Assembly: GCF_002236115.1 (NCBI RefSeq)
Contig: NZ_NIWT01000009.1
Location: forward strand, 124,001-188,000
Length of the DNA stretch: 64,000 bases
Direction of reading: 5' to 3'
From: Pseudomonas jessenii
GTDB lineage: Bacteria > Pseudomonadota > Gammaproteobacteria > Pseudomonadales > Pseudomonadaceae
The notes beneath the pieces were generated by a model. That model had not been told where the DNA came from and did no database searches. It saw nothing but the letters and a program-made list of their open reading frames with translations. Made by a program: the position numbers and the translations under genes. Positions 18,433-26,895 of this stretch are shown in pieces. Each line of letters starts with the position of its first letter. Positions within the stretch are counted from its first letter, which is position 1.

Positions 18433-19377
18433 CTAGCCCACCAGCGCAATCAGTTGCTGACGCTGGGCATCGGTGAGCATCGGGCCGAAACCGGCCCGGA
18501 CATTTTCCGCCATGTAGCGCGGGTTGCCGGTGCCGGGAATCACGCAGGTCACCGCCGAATGTGACAGCAGGTACTTCAGTGCCAGTTGCGGCCAGCTCTT
18601 GACCCCGACTTGCGCCGCCCAGCCTGGCAGCGGCTTATCTTTCAGTTTGGCCAGCAAGTCGCCACCGCCAAACGGTCGGTTGCAGATCACCGCCACTCCC
18701 CGCTCGCGGCACAACGGCAGCAGGCGTTTCTCGACGCCGCGATCATCCAGGGCGTAGTTGATCTGCAAGAAATCCACTGGTTCGGCCTTGAGTACCGCTT
18801 CCACTTCTTCATAAGCCGACGCCGTGTAATGGGTGATGCCGATGTAACGGATGCGCCCTGCTTCCTTCCAGTGGCGCAGGGTCGGCAGGTGCGTCCGCCA
18901 GTCCAGCAGGTTGTGGATCTGCATCAGGTCGATCCGGTCGGTCTGCAACAGGGCGAAGGATTGTTCCATCTGCGCGATGCCTTCTTCGCGGCCCCGGGTC
19001 CACACCTTGGTGGCCAGAAAGGCCGGCGAGCGCGGCTCATGGATCGACAGCAGTTCGCCGGTGGTCTGTTCGGCGCGACCGTACATCGGCGAGCTGTCGA
19101 TCAGCTTGCCACCCTTCTCGAACAACGCGTCCAGCACCGCGGGCAAGTCCTTGTAGGCCGGTTGCGAAGGCTCGACATCGAATCCGCGATAAGTGCCCAA
19201 CCCTACGATCGGCAAGGACTCGTTGCTGGAAGGAATGGCGCGGGTCTGCATGGTCTTGCCTCCTGTTCCCGTCGACAGCACGGGTTGTGCCCCCGCCTGA
19301 CCGAACGTGAAGACCGCCGAAGCACCGGCAGCCAGCGTGAGTATTGCTCGACGGGTGTACCCCACAGGATGGCTCAT
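18433..19377 (-). CDS. Aldo/keto reductase with predicted export signal
   Basis: The 314-residue protein has an AKR TIM-barrel with the Tyr of SSPMYGRAEQ, the Lys of ATKVW and the His of MQIHN as active-site residues, and ends with a VIPGTGNPRY segment that fits NADPH binding. The N-terminus YTRRAILTLAAGASAVFTFG followed by AQA looks like a twin-arginine signal, which fits a cofactor-containing enzyme folded before export. The substrate is unknown. The gene diverges from the alpha/beta hydrolase gene. Confidence 0.87.
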   Translation of the reverse strand: MSHPVGYTRRAILTLAAGASAVFTFGQAGAQPVLSTGTGGKTMQTRAIPSSNESLPIVGLGTYRGFDVEPSQPAYKDLPAVLDALFEKGGKLIDSSPMYGRAEQTTGELLSIHEPRSPAFLATKVWTRGREEGIAQMEQSFALLQTDRIDLMQIHNLLDWRTHLPTLRHWKEAGRIRYIGITHYTASAYEEVEAVLKAEPVDFLQINYALDDRGVEKRLLPLCRERGVAVICNRPFGGGDLLAKLKDKPLPGWAAQVGVKSWPQLALKYLLSHSAVTCVIPGTGNPRYMAENVRAGFGPMLTDAQRQQLIALVG

Positions 19378-19506
19378 AAAACGCTTCTCACCAGTCGCCA
19401 GGGTCCGGCCTGTTGCGTCGACAATACGGATAACCCGCGCAAAGGGTCGATTGACTACACTCAGAAAGCCTTGTGGCGCCAGCCATTTTCAAACCCCGAG
19501 CAGTCA

Positions 19507-20295
19507 ATGCCGCCCACTAACGTTAGTCGAATGTCGCGCACCCTGTTGTTACTCGTCGTCATCGTCGCTGCGTTGTACTTGGCGCTGTGCGTGGCGCTGT
19601 TCGTTTTCCAGCGAGCGCTGATTTACTACCCGCAACCGCGCGCCGTCGGTACAGACGCGACGCTGCTCACCCTGCCGACTGCCGACGCACAGGTGCTGGT
19701 GTCCATCCGACCGCACAAGGGACCCAACGCGCTGATTTATTTTGGCGGCAATGCCGAAGACGTCTCGCGCAACCTGCCCGGGTTCTCCCAAGCGTTCCCT
19801 GACTACGCCCTGTATCTGCTGCATTACCGTGGTTATGGCGGGAGTTCCGGCTCGCCTTCCGAAGAGGCCATTGCCCGCGATGCCATCACGTTGTTCGACC
19901 AGGTACATGCCAGCCATCCGCATGTGACAGTGGTCGGACGCAGCCTGGGTTCCGGGGTGGCCGTGCGCCTGGCCAGCGAGCGTCCGGCGGCGCGACTGGT
20001 GCTGATCACGCCCTACAACAGCCTCGAAGGGCTCGCCGCCCGTCAGTTCCGCTGGTTTCCGGTGCGCTGGTTGTTGAAGGACAAGTTTCAGTCCTGGCGG
20101 TACGCCGCCCGCATCACCGTGCCGACATTGTTGATCGCGGCCGAGCATGACGAGGTGATTGCGCGCTCAAGCACCGAGCGCCTGTTGAGTCACTTCACCC
20201 GTGGTGTGGCGTCATTGCAGGTCATTGCAGGGACGGGCCATAACTCGATCAGTGACAGCCCCGACTACCTCAAACGTCTGCGTGAAGGGTTGTAA
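19507..20295 (+). CDS. Membrane-anchored alpha/beta hydrolase
   Basis: The 262-residue protein starts with a TM helix (about residues 10-32). A hydrolase domain with HYRGYGGSSGSPS, the nucleophile elbow VVGRSLGSG, an Asp near AAEHDEVI and a His in GTGHNSIS follows. It resembles the BEM46/YfhR family of anchored serine hydrolases facing the periplasm. The open frame extends far upstream as an artefact of the antisense AKR gene. ATG 19507 is used; ATG 19531 would also keep the TM helix. Confidence 0.82.
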   Translation: MPPTNVSRMSRTLLLLVVIVAALYLALCVALFVFQRALIYYPQPRAVGTDATLLTLPTADAQVLVSIRPHKGPNALIYFGGNAEDVSRNLPGFSQAFPDYALYLLHYRGYGGSSGSPSEEAIARDAITLFDQVHASHPHVTVVGRSLGSGVAVRLASERPAARLVLITPYNSLEGLAARQFRWFPVRWLLKDKFQSWRYAARITVPTLLIAAEHDEVIARSSTERLLSHFTRGVASLQVIAGTGHNSISDSPDYLKRLREGL

Positions 20296-20428
20296 AACCT
20301 GAGTGCAACGTGCCTTTCCCATGACGAAATACGACCGTTAATCCGAGAGTTCACCCACGCCCAATAAAAACATATTTTTATGCCTATATTGATATTGTCG
20401 AACATTCCCACTCTCAGAGGGTGCCGTC

Positions 20429-21058
20429 ATGAATATCAAGATCCTGGCTTTGCTCCTGCTGGCTTTCTGTGCGCAACCGGTCTGGAGCCAGACGCCTGCC
20501 GCCTCACCTGGCGCTGCCGACAGCCCCGCGCTGAGCACACGCCTGGCCCTTCGCGACCTTTGGGTCGAACACATTTTCTGGATCAGAAACTACGCGCTGG
20601 CCAATCAATCCGCCGACCAGAAGCAAGCCAAAGTGGCGGCGGACCAGGTGGTCGACAACGCCACCAAAATCGCCAACAGCATCGCCCCGCTCTACGGCCA
20701 ACCGGCAGCCGATCAGTTGCTCAAGCTGCTTGCCGGTCATTGGGGCGCGGTGAAACACTACAGCGATGCCACCGTCGCGAAAGACGCAAAAGGCAAGCAG
20801 GCTGCCGTCACCGAGTTGACCGGCAATGCCAAGGCGATTGCGGCTTTCCTGGCCACCGCCAACCCCAATCTGCCTGAAGCCACGCTGGTCAACATGTTGT
20901 CGGCCCATGGCGGTCACCACGTCGCCCAGATCGATGAATTCTCGGCACACGATTACACCGGCGAAGCCCGCACCTGGGCGATGATGCGCACGCACATCCT
21001 GGCCCTGGCCGACGCCTTGACCGGCGCGCTGGTCAAGCAATTCCCGGACAAGTTCTGA
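20429..21058 (+). CDS. Periplasmic His-rich helical protein of unknown function
   Basis: The 209-residue protein has a signal peptide (MNIKILALLLLAFCAQPVWS) and a mature part predicted as long amphipathic helices. His residues lie at regular places (LWVEHIFW, GHWGAVKHY, HGGHHVAQ, HDYTGEAR, MRTHILAL), suggesting a four-helix bundle that binds a metal or heme (inference). AGAGGGTG precedes the ATG. It is followed after 19 bases by a putative metal-cluster transcription regulator, which may control it. No named family is recognised. Confidence 0.75.
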   Translation: MNIKILALLLLAFCAQPVWSQTPAASPGAADSPALSTRLALRDLWVEHIFWIRNYALANQSADQKQAKVAADQVVDNATKIANSIAPLYGQPAADQLLKLLAGHWGAVKHYSDATVAKDAKGKQAAVTELTGNAKAIAAFLATANPNLPEATLVNMLSAHGGHHVAQIDEFSAHDYTGEARTWAMMRTHILALADALTGALVKQFPDKF

Positions 21059-21077
21059 TATCGCGCGAGGGCACACC

Positions 21078-21743
21078 ATGCTGGAAGGACTGGGCCGAAC
21101 ACAGCAGGACCTGCTCAACGCACTGCTGCACCATGGGGGCGGCATGAGCATTGACGAGTTGGCTGAGCACCTGGCAGTCACGCGCACGGCGATCCGCCAA
21201 CACCTGGCGGCGCTGGAGCGTGACGCTCTGGTGCTGCGCGGCGACACCCGGCCGACGGGCCGTCGCCCCGAGCAGTTGTATCAGCTCACCGACCACGCGC
21301 GGGAGCAGTTCCCTCGCCATTATCAGCTACTGGCCAGCGTATTGATTGATGAAGTCGCCGCCATCATCGGCCCTGAAGCCCTGGCCTCGCTGATGCGCAG
21401 CATGGGCCGCAAGCTGGCTTCGGACCGCGAACAACAAGTCGTGGATGAAGCCAGGATCGTGCAGCACATGAACCAGGCGGGCTACGAAGCCGAGGTGTTT
21501 TTTCGCTCAGGCGGCACCCCGGAAATCGTCGCGCATAACTGCGTGTTCCATCGCTTGGCCGCTGCCCACCCGGTGGTCTGCGAACTGGACCTGGCCTTGA
21601 TTGGCGCGTTGGGCGGCGGTGAAGTCGAGCACAGTGAATGTATGGTGCGCGGCGGGCATGTCTGTCGCTTCAGGCTGCGTCCGAGCGAAACCCCGGACGT
21701 CCCGACAGAGCCTGCTTCAGGCAATACCGATCAGCCAGCCTAG
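21078..21743 (+). CDS. Winged-helix transcriptional regulator with C-terminal Cys cluster
   Basis: The 221-residue protein has an N-terminal winged helix (about residues 8-75) with helix-turn-helix MSIDELAEHLAVTRTAIRQH and a wing around RPTGRRPEQLYQL. The C-terminal domain contains Cys155, Cys168, Cys188 and Cys196, a pattern like the SufR/MetO1-type regulators that bind an Fe-S cluster or other metal. It likely senses redox, iron or a signal such as NO and acts on the neighbouring periplasmic protein gene (inference). The spacing of 19 bases suggests one transcript. Confidence 0.82.
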   Translation: MLEGLGRTQQDLLNALLHHGGGMSIDELAEHLAVTRTAIRQHLAALERDALVLRGDTRPTGRRPEQLYQLTDHAREQFPRHYQLLASVLIDEVAAIIGPEALASLMRSMGRKLASDREQQVVDEARIVQHMNQAGYEAEVFFRSGGTPEIVAHNCVFHRLAAAHPVVCELDLALIGALGGGEVEHSECMVRGGHVCRFRLRPSETPDVPTEPASGNTDQPA

Positions 21744-21918
21744 CGCTGGCGTGACAACCGTTGCTGCCGGTTTCCGACGACCTGACACCCTTCGTCGGAC
21801 TCATGGCTTCGCCCGCAAATAGACAGGTGCCCGCCGTGAACCTTGTTTCAAGGCACCAGTCATAGCCCAGCGTTTTTCCCCACTTTCTTCGTTGTCATCT
21901 CATCAGAGTTGTCCGTCC

Positions 21919-22779
21919 ATGCGCCAAACTGTCGTTGCCTTGCGCTTATCTTCGCTGTGCCTGTTTTCCCTGCTCCCTGTTTTTGCAAGCCCCGCCCACG
22001 CCGATGGGCAACGGCAACTGGTAGACGCCATCAACGACTATCGCGCCCATCCGCAACGCTGCGACCGGCGGCCGACGCAACGCTTATCACCCCTGACGCT
22101 CAAGTCGAACCTGGCCCTGCCCGTTGGCTATGGCGGTGGGTTGCGGGACCGGTTAAAGGCTTCCGGCTATCAGGCCACCATGGTGCGGTCCATCCGCGTG
22201 GTGGGTGCACGGGATGCCGAAGAAGCCTTCGATATGTTCCAGGACGAGCACTGCGCGGCACTGCTCGACAATCAATACGCCGACATCGGCGTCAGCCGCG
22301 CCGGAAGTGAGTGGCAAGTGGTGCTGGCACGGCCGGTGCTCGACGGGAAAACCGGCGATCCACGCAGCGCCGCTCAGGCGTTGCTGGCGCAGGTAAACGC
22401 AGCCCGGGCCAAACCGCGACTGTGTGGTCGCCAGCGTTTCGCCGCCGCACGGCCGCTGTCCTGGAGTGCAGCCTTGGGCTCCGCAGCACAAAGCCACAGC
22501 AAGGATATGGCCTACAGCAACTATTTCGCCCACCAGGACGCCGACGGTGACATGCCCTCCGACCGCGCCAGGGCCGCTGGCTACCGTGGCCGGCAGATTG
22601 GTGAAAACATCGCCGCCGGGCAAGGTTCACCCAGCAAGGCCATGGCCGGCTGGCTCGCCAGCCCAGGGCACTGCGCCAACCTGATGAACCCGATGTTCAC
22701 CCAGGTCGGTGCCGCTTACGCCGCCAACGCGCGCAGCGACAACGGTGTTTACTGGACGATGCTGTTTGGCGCGCCTTGA
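21919..22779 (+). CDS. Secreted protein with two CAP/SCP domains, the first degenerate
   Basis: The 286-residue protein has a signal peptide (to about residue 29, cut after AHA). The second half is a clear CAP domain: WSAALGSAAQSHSKDMA, then YFAHQDADGD, GENIAAGQGSP, and SPGHCANLMNP. The first half has matching start (VDAINDYRAHPQRC) and end (YADIGVSRAGSEWQVVLARP) but lacks the His/Glu core motifs, so it looks like a decayed or divergent duplicate. Cys pairs in both halves suggest disulfides. CAP proteins are extracellular with varied, mostly unknown roles. An ATG at 21892 is an alternative start. Confidence 0.82.
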   Translation: MRQTVVALRLSSLCLFSLLPVFASPAHADGQRQLVDAINDYRAHPQRCDRRPTQRLSPLTLKSNLALPVGYGGGLRDRLKASGYQATMVRSIRVVGARDAEEAFDMFQDEHCAALLDNQYADIGVSRAGSEWQVVLARPVLDGKTGDPRSAAQALLAQVNAARAKPRLCGRQRFAAARPLSWSAALGSAAQSHSKDMAYSNYFAHQDADGDMPSDRARAAGYRGRQIGENIAAGQGSPSKAMAGWLASPGHCANLMNPMFTQVGAAYAANARSDNGVYWTMLFGAP

Positions 22780-22810
22780 GCCGCGGACCGGACCCACCTT
22801 GCGGGCATTA

Positions 22811-22834
22811 AAAAGCCCGCACTGAGCGGGCTTT
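22811..22834. terminator. Bidirectional hairpin terminator
   Basis: An 8-bp stem AAGCCCGC/GCGGGCTT with a 5-base loop has five A on its left side, so it reads as a T-tailed terminator on the minus strand, and a weaker one for the CAP gene on the plus strand. The minus-strand terminator has no protein gene in front of it. Confidence 0.7.
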
Positions 22835-23080
22835 GTGGGTGAATGTAACAAGTAGGTGGCCGGTGCTGGTCTCCGGCTTACAAGGTTTATCAGGCCTCCC
22901 ACAAAAGAGTCGTGAAACTGTAATGGAACTCTTCTGCTTCACACGGCATAAGGGCTGGATCCCAGCGCGGGGATCTTTCTAACCGTGTACCCTTCGGAAC
23001 GCGCCCCACGTCTCCTTGCTATCCTTTTGCGCATCAGTCTGCGTCTTCACCTACAGTTTTGAGGATAGCAAAACAGACAC
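22811..23080 (-). ncRNA. Candidate small RNA ending at the 22811 terminator
   Basis: The 388 bases between the CAP gene and the GFA gene hold no convincing protein gene. On the minus strand a T-tailed terminator is preceded by GC-rich complementary stretches (AAGCCGGAGACC / GCACCGGCC region, 22855-22885) and, further upstream, by a possible promoter-like TTGGCA near 23090. Family not recognised; exact ends are guesses. Confidence 0.3.
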
Positions 23081-23167
23081 ATTTGCCAACCGGGCTTTTA
23101 GACCGATTTCGACCAGCAGAAAACATGGCAGGACGGAAAAATACTATCGATCCACGGATGACTTTAC

Positions 23168-23569
23168 ATGGATGAGTTTCACCACGGCAGTTGCCTCTGC
23201 GGCGCCGTCAAATATCGCTTGTCGACCAAGCTGAAAGCCGTCACCCATTGCCATTGCAGCCAATGCCGAAAGGGCCATGGGGCTGCATTTGCAACCTATG
23301 CCAGCGCACCCGCCTCGGCGCTTGGCATCATGACCGGTGCAGATTCGCTGAAGGCGTATGAATCGTCCAGGGGTGTCACGCGGCAGTTCTGTTCTCACTG
23401 CGGATCTTCACTGTTCTGGTCTGACTCGACAGGAGCGTTTTCCGAGTGGATTTCGATTGCCCTCGGTACGCTGGATACGCCGTTCCGACCAAACAAGCAA
23501 AAACATGTTTTTGTCAGCTCGAAAGCGGATTGGTACGACATCAACGATCAGCATCCACGAACGGACTGA
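23168..23569 (+). CDS. GFA family (CENP-V/GFA zinc fold) protein
   Basis: The 133-residue protein carries the zinc-binding Cys motifs of the GFA family: SCLCGAVKY near residue 8, HCHCSQCRKGHG near 27, and FCSHCGSSLFW near 75. Some members act on S-hydroxymethylglutathione, but most have unknown substrates, so the old family name should not be taken as proof of formaldehyde metabolism. It stands alone and is followed by two REP pairs. Confidence 0.9.
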   Translation: MDEFHHGSCLCGAVKYRLSTKLKAVTHCHCSQCRKGHGAAFATYASAPASALGIMTGADSLKAYESSRGVTRQFCSHCGSSLFWSDSTGAFSEWISIALGTLDTPFRPNKQKHVFVSSKADWYDINDQHPRTD

Positions 23570-23574
23570 GTGAC

Positions 23575-23796
23575 TGGAGCGAGCTTGCTCGCGATGAGGT
23601 CAGCACATTCAACATTGATATCGACTGACCCACCGCTATCGCGAGCAAGCTCGCTCCCACAGTGATTTCGGTTGCTCGCAGATTTTGCGTACATCCACTA
23701 ACCCTGTGGGAGCGAGCTTGCTCGCGATGGCGTCAAATCAGCCAACATTGATGTTGCCTGACACTCTGCATTCGCGAGCAGGCTCGCTCCCACACA
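23575..23796. repeat. Cluster of four REP elements
   Basis: Four REP elements alternate in orientation (about 23575-23595, 23636-23662, 23702-23729, 23771-23796), forming two successive inverted pairs. The first and last are degenerate. Confidence 0.9.
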
Positions 23797-23822
23797 GGTT
23801 GCACTTGGCAACCCGGCCACAC

Positions 23823-24455
23823 TCATGCAGGCCGGCGCACCACCCTCACCTTGCCGCTATCGCCGCCACCGCAGAACAACCGCTCGCCACCATCGGACTC
23901 CAGCCCCGACACGCCCACGCCTTCGGGCATTTTCAGGCTCTGCAGCACTTCGCCCGTTTGCGGATCGATCCGGCGCAGTTCGCTTTCATCGCCTTCCCAC
24001 GTACCGTGCCACAGCGCGCCGTCCACCCAGGTCACGCCGGTGACGAAACGGTTGGATTCGATGGTGCGCAGGATCTTGCCGTTCTCGGGGTCGATCTGGT
24101 GAATCTTGCGTTCGCGGTACTGGCCCACCCACAACGTCCCTTCGGCCCAGGTCAGCCCCGAATCGGCGCCTGCACCGGGAGCAGGAATCGTCGAGAGGAT
24201 GCGACCGGTGCGGGGGTCGATCTTGTGGATGCGGTCTTCGGCGATCTGGAACAGGTGCTCCCCGTCAAACGCGGTGCCGGCATGGGCAGCGACATCGATC
24301 GAGCTCAGCAACTTGCCGCTTTCCGGGTCCAGGGCGTTGATTTTGCTGTTGCATGCGAACCAGACCTTTTCGCCGTCCCAGGTGACGCCGCACACGTGGT
24401 CGACATCGGCAAACGGGCCATATTCACGAATGATTTCAGCAGTTGCGTGTTTCAT
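23823..24455 (-). CDS. Beta-propeller protein (YncE / glutamine cyclotransferase-like repeats)
   Basis: The 210-residue protein is made of repeated blades of the form W-G/A-x-L-W..., I-x-x-IDP-x-x-G-x-I-L, for example KINALDPESGKLLSSID, RIHKIDPRTGRILSTI and KIHQIDPENGKILRTIE. There is no signal peptide, so it is probably cytosolic. GAGGAAT precedes the ATG at 24455. The gene starts 34 bases after the stop of the regulator gene on the same strand, suggesting one transcript. Its ligand is unknown. Confidence 0.83.
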   Translation of the reverse strand: MKHATAEIIREYGPFADVDHVCGVTWDGEKVWFACNSKINALDPESGKLLSSIDVAAHAGTAFDGEHLFQIAEDRIHKIDPRTGRILSTIPAPGAGADSGLTWAEGTLWVGQYRERKIHQIDPENGKILRTIESNRFVTGVTWVDGALWHGTWEGDESELRRIDPQTGEVLQSLKMPEGVGVSGLESDGGERLFCGGGDSGKVRVVRRPA

Positions 24456-24489
24456 CTGGCATTCCTCGATGGGGTTGGTGCCGTTCATC

Positions 24490-25710
24490 CTAGCCACCGG
24501 GCAGCGGTGCCGGGAGTAACAAGGTCGTCGCGAATCCCGGCACGGGCGGCGTCATCCAGCGCCGCGCGCGACCACGGCCAAACCACTGCACCTTGCCCTG
24601 CTCCGTCAGCTTATCGAGCGCCCGTTGCACCGTGCGCTGGCTGGTACCCAGCGCCAGTGCCAGGGCGGAACTGGACCACGACTCGCCATCGGCGAGGCAG
24701 GCAAACACCGCGGCAAATTTTTCCTCGACCGGTTGCGCCAGCGTCACCACCTGCGTACACACCGGCGATTGCAGGGCATAACCGCGCGCTGTCGCGATGA
24801 CGCCGGCCAACGGCTTGAGTGCTTTACGCAGCCTGCCGATTTCCACACGAAGCCGGGCGCGATGGGATTCATCCGAAAGCTTCAGACGGAACGCCCGGGC
24901 GATCAACACTTCCCGCTCAACGTCGGCAGGCCACGCCTCGGCCAACACACGGGCGAGCACGAACAGGATCGGCCGCGTCGCGAGCGACACCGACATGCCA
25001 CAACCGCGCACAACGTACCGGCAGGCATCCACCACCAGTGACGTTGAACAGAACAACGCTTCAACATCATCGAGCAACAGCGGCCGTACTTCACCCTGGG
25101 CAATCAGGCGTGCCGCGGGGGCATCGAGCAGATACACAGCGTGTTGGACCTCAGCCATCAGGGCGGCAATCCCGGCTTGACCGGCAGCCTGCCCGGCCCT
25201 GTTCAACGCCTCCCGCGCCGCGTGCGATTGCAGGCGCCGAATGGCAATCCCCGCCAGCACCAGTTCATGGGTTGCCCGCAAGGCCGGTGGCAATGGGCCG
25301 GGGTCGAGTCCGGCCAGCAACTGCTGTGCCTCATCGAGCTGACCGATCAGCAGCAGACGGCGGATTTGCAGATAACGCGCATGGGCGGCATTGACCCGGT
25401 CACCGTGGTGTTCAAGGGTGACCCGCGCCGTTTCGAGCGCCTTGACCGGCCACCCGAGCTCCCGCGAAGCCAGGGCGATTTCGGCCTCAGCCACCACACA
25501 GCGCGCCCGGGCCAGCACTTCCTTGGGCGCAAAGGCCCGTTGCGCCCGCTTGACCAGCGCCCTGGCCCGCACCAGATCGCCCAGTTGCGCCATGGCGATA
25601 CCGCGCAGGGCCAGGGCCGGCGCATCGTCGCGCAAGGCCACGCGGTCCAGTGCGCCCAGCGGATTGCCCGCCGCCAGCGCCTGTGCAGCTGCCGTGATCA
25701 TCGAGTCCAT
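24490..25710 (-). CDS. Transcriptional regulator with helical repeats and two winged-helix segments
   Basis: The 406-residue protein begins with TPR-like helical repeats (about residues 10-220, e.g. LALRGIAMAQLGDLVRARAL). A segment near 280-320 (RVEIGRLRKALKPLAGVIAT then ARGYAL) resembles the OmpR-type DNA-binding wing. The C-terminal part (about 345-390) is a second winged helix with TSQRTVQRALDKLTEQGKV and a basic wing. It diverges from the DUF899 gene with 84 bases between starts and is co-oriented with the propeller gene, so it may control both. It is not a standard LuxR or OmpR regulator. Confidence 0.8.
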   Translation of the reverse strand: MDSMITAAAQALAAGNPLGALDRVALRDDAPALALRGIAMAQLGDLVRARALVKRAQRAFAPKEVLARARCVVAEAEIALASRELGWPVKALETARVTLEHHGDRVNAAHARYLQIRRLLLIGQLDEAQQLLAGLDPGPLPPALRATHELVLAGIAIRRLQSHAAREALNRAGQAAGQAGIAALMAEVQHAVYLLDAPAARLIAQGEVRPLLLDDVEALFCSTSLVVDACRYVVRGCGMSVSLATRPILFVLARVLAEAWPADVEREVLIARAFRLKLSDESHRARLRVEIGRLRKALKPLAGVIATARGYALQSPVCTQVVTLAQPVEEKFAAVFACLADGESWSSSALALALGTSQRTVQRALDKLTEQGKVQWFGRGRARRWMTPPVPGFATTLLLPAPLPGG

Positions 25711-25794
25711 CGAAATCCCGCCACGCTTGTCACTCCCATCATTCGATACCCGGGTTTAGTCTAAATCACGACCTTTCACCAGGAGCGTACAACG

Positions 25795-26553
25795 ATGAAC
25801 ACCCACAAAACCGCGACCCGGGAACAGTGGCTGGCGGCACGTTTGCAACTGCTTGAAGCGGAAAAGGCGCTGACCCGACGCAGCGATGATGTGGCCAGGC
25901 AACGCCAGGCATTGCCATGGTTTCGCCTCGACAAGACGTACCGCTTCAATACCGACAACGGCAGCGCCACTCTGGCCGAACTCTTTCAAGGGCGCTCGCA
26001 ACTGCTGGTCTACCACTTCATGTTCGGCCCCGACTACACGGCCGGCTGCCCTTCCTGCTCAGCCATCGCCGATGGCTTCGACCCCGTCGTCGTCCACCTG
26101 GCGAACCACGACGTGACCCTGATGGCGATATCCCGCGCACCCTTGGCGAAACTGCAGGCCTACAAGCGCCGAATGGGCTGGACCTTCCCCTGGGCCTCGG
26201 CCGCCGATAGCGACTTCACCGCCGACTTCAATGTCTACTTCACCGAAGCGCAGCAGCGCGAAGGCTTGATCGAATACAACTACCAGCGCGGCGGCCATGC
26301 CATGGACGCCAGCCAGATCCCGGAACCGGTGAAACAATTCGCCGCGACCTGTGGCACCGATGCGCCGACCTATACCCGCGACAGGCCGGGGTTGAGTACG
26401 TTTGTGCTGGAGGACGGCGAGATTTATCACACCTACTCCACCTACGCGCGGGGCCTGGACGGATTGTGGAGCATGTACCAATGGCTCGACCGCGCGCCCA
26501 AGGGCCGCAATGAAACGGGGCCCTGGTGGCGCCGGCATGATGAGTACCGGTGA
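25795..26553 (+). CDS. DUF899 family thioredoxin-like protein
   Basis: The 252-residue protein has a thioredoxin-like fold with the motif FGPDYTAGCPSCSAIADG, whose CPSC sits at the usual redox position, and the DUF899-typical GWTFPWASAADSDFTADF. The end GPWWRRHDEY is also family-typical. The reaction is unknown. It is expressed divergently from the putative regulator gene. Confidence 0.9.
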   Translation: MNTHKTATREQWLAARLQLLEAEKALTRRSDDVARQRQALPWFRLDKTYRFNTDNGSATLAELFQGRSQLLVYHFMFGPDYTAGCPSCSAIADGFDPVVVHLANHDVTLMAISRAPLAKLQAYKRRMGWTFPWASAADSDFTADFNVYFTEAQQREGLIEYNYQRGGHAMDASQIPEPVKQFAATCGTDAPTYTRDRPGLSTFVLEDGEIYHTYSTYARGLDGLWSMYQWLDRAPKGRNETGPWWRRHDEYR

Positions 26554-26565
26554 GCGCCAGCGTTG

Positions 26566-26862
26566 TCACTGACCACCGATGAAAACGTCCGCCAGTTTGT
26601 CCATTAGCACGAGCTTGGTCTGTGAGATCCAGCGCCGGGTCGCCCATTGCTGCCATTCCTCGGCACGGTTAAGCGTGTATCGCGGCACGAAGTCGCCGAG
26701 GAAGCGGCCGAGGTTGTGCAGCGTCACTTCATGGTCGGTGTTGGCCATTTGCTCGAGCAAATCCCTCATGGCCACTTCGAATTCGGGCGGCCACTGTTCG
26801 CCGGCCAACACCTGCTCGACCGTAGAATGTCGATCAAGGCCAAGCGAATTGCACACTGGCAT
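26566..26862 (-). CDS. Hypothetical protein (about 98 aa)
   Basis: The small, acidic, helical product has no TM segment or recognised domain (segment TLHNLGRFLGDFVPRYTLNR in the middle). Two ATGs, at 26868 and 26862, are in frame. The second has GGGGGA at better spacing and is used here. The gene lies just upstream of a minus-strand molybdopterin-domain gene, but the direction puts it downstream in transcription (34 bases after that gene's stop), so the two may share a transcript. Confidence 0.6.
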   Translation of the reverse strand: MPVCNSLGLDRHSTVEQVLAGEQWPPEFEVAMRDLLEQMANTDHEVTLHNLGRFLGDFVPRYTLNRAEEWQQWATRRWISQTKLVLMDKLADVFIGGQ

Positions 26863-26895
26863 TGGCATTTCCCCCGGTACGGCGTTGTGGATGAG

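Noticed and set aside
18586-19506. Plus-strand extension of the alpha/beta hydrolase frame over 300 codons upstream
   Set aside because: This part is antisense to the aldo/keto reductase gene; hydrolase homology starts only near 19507.
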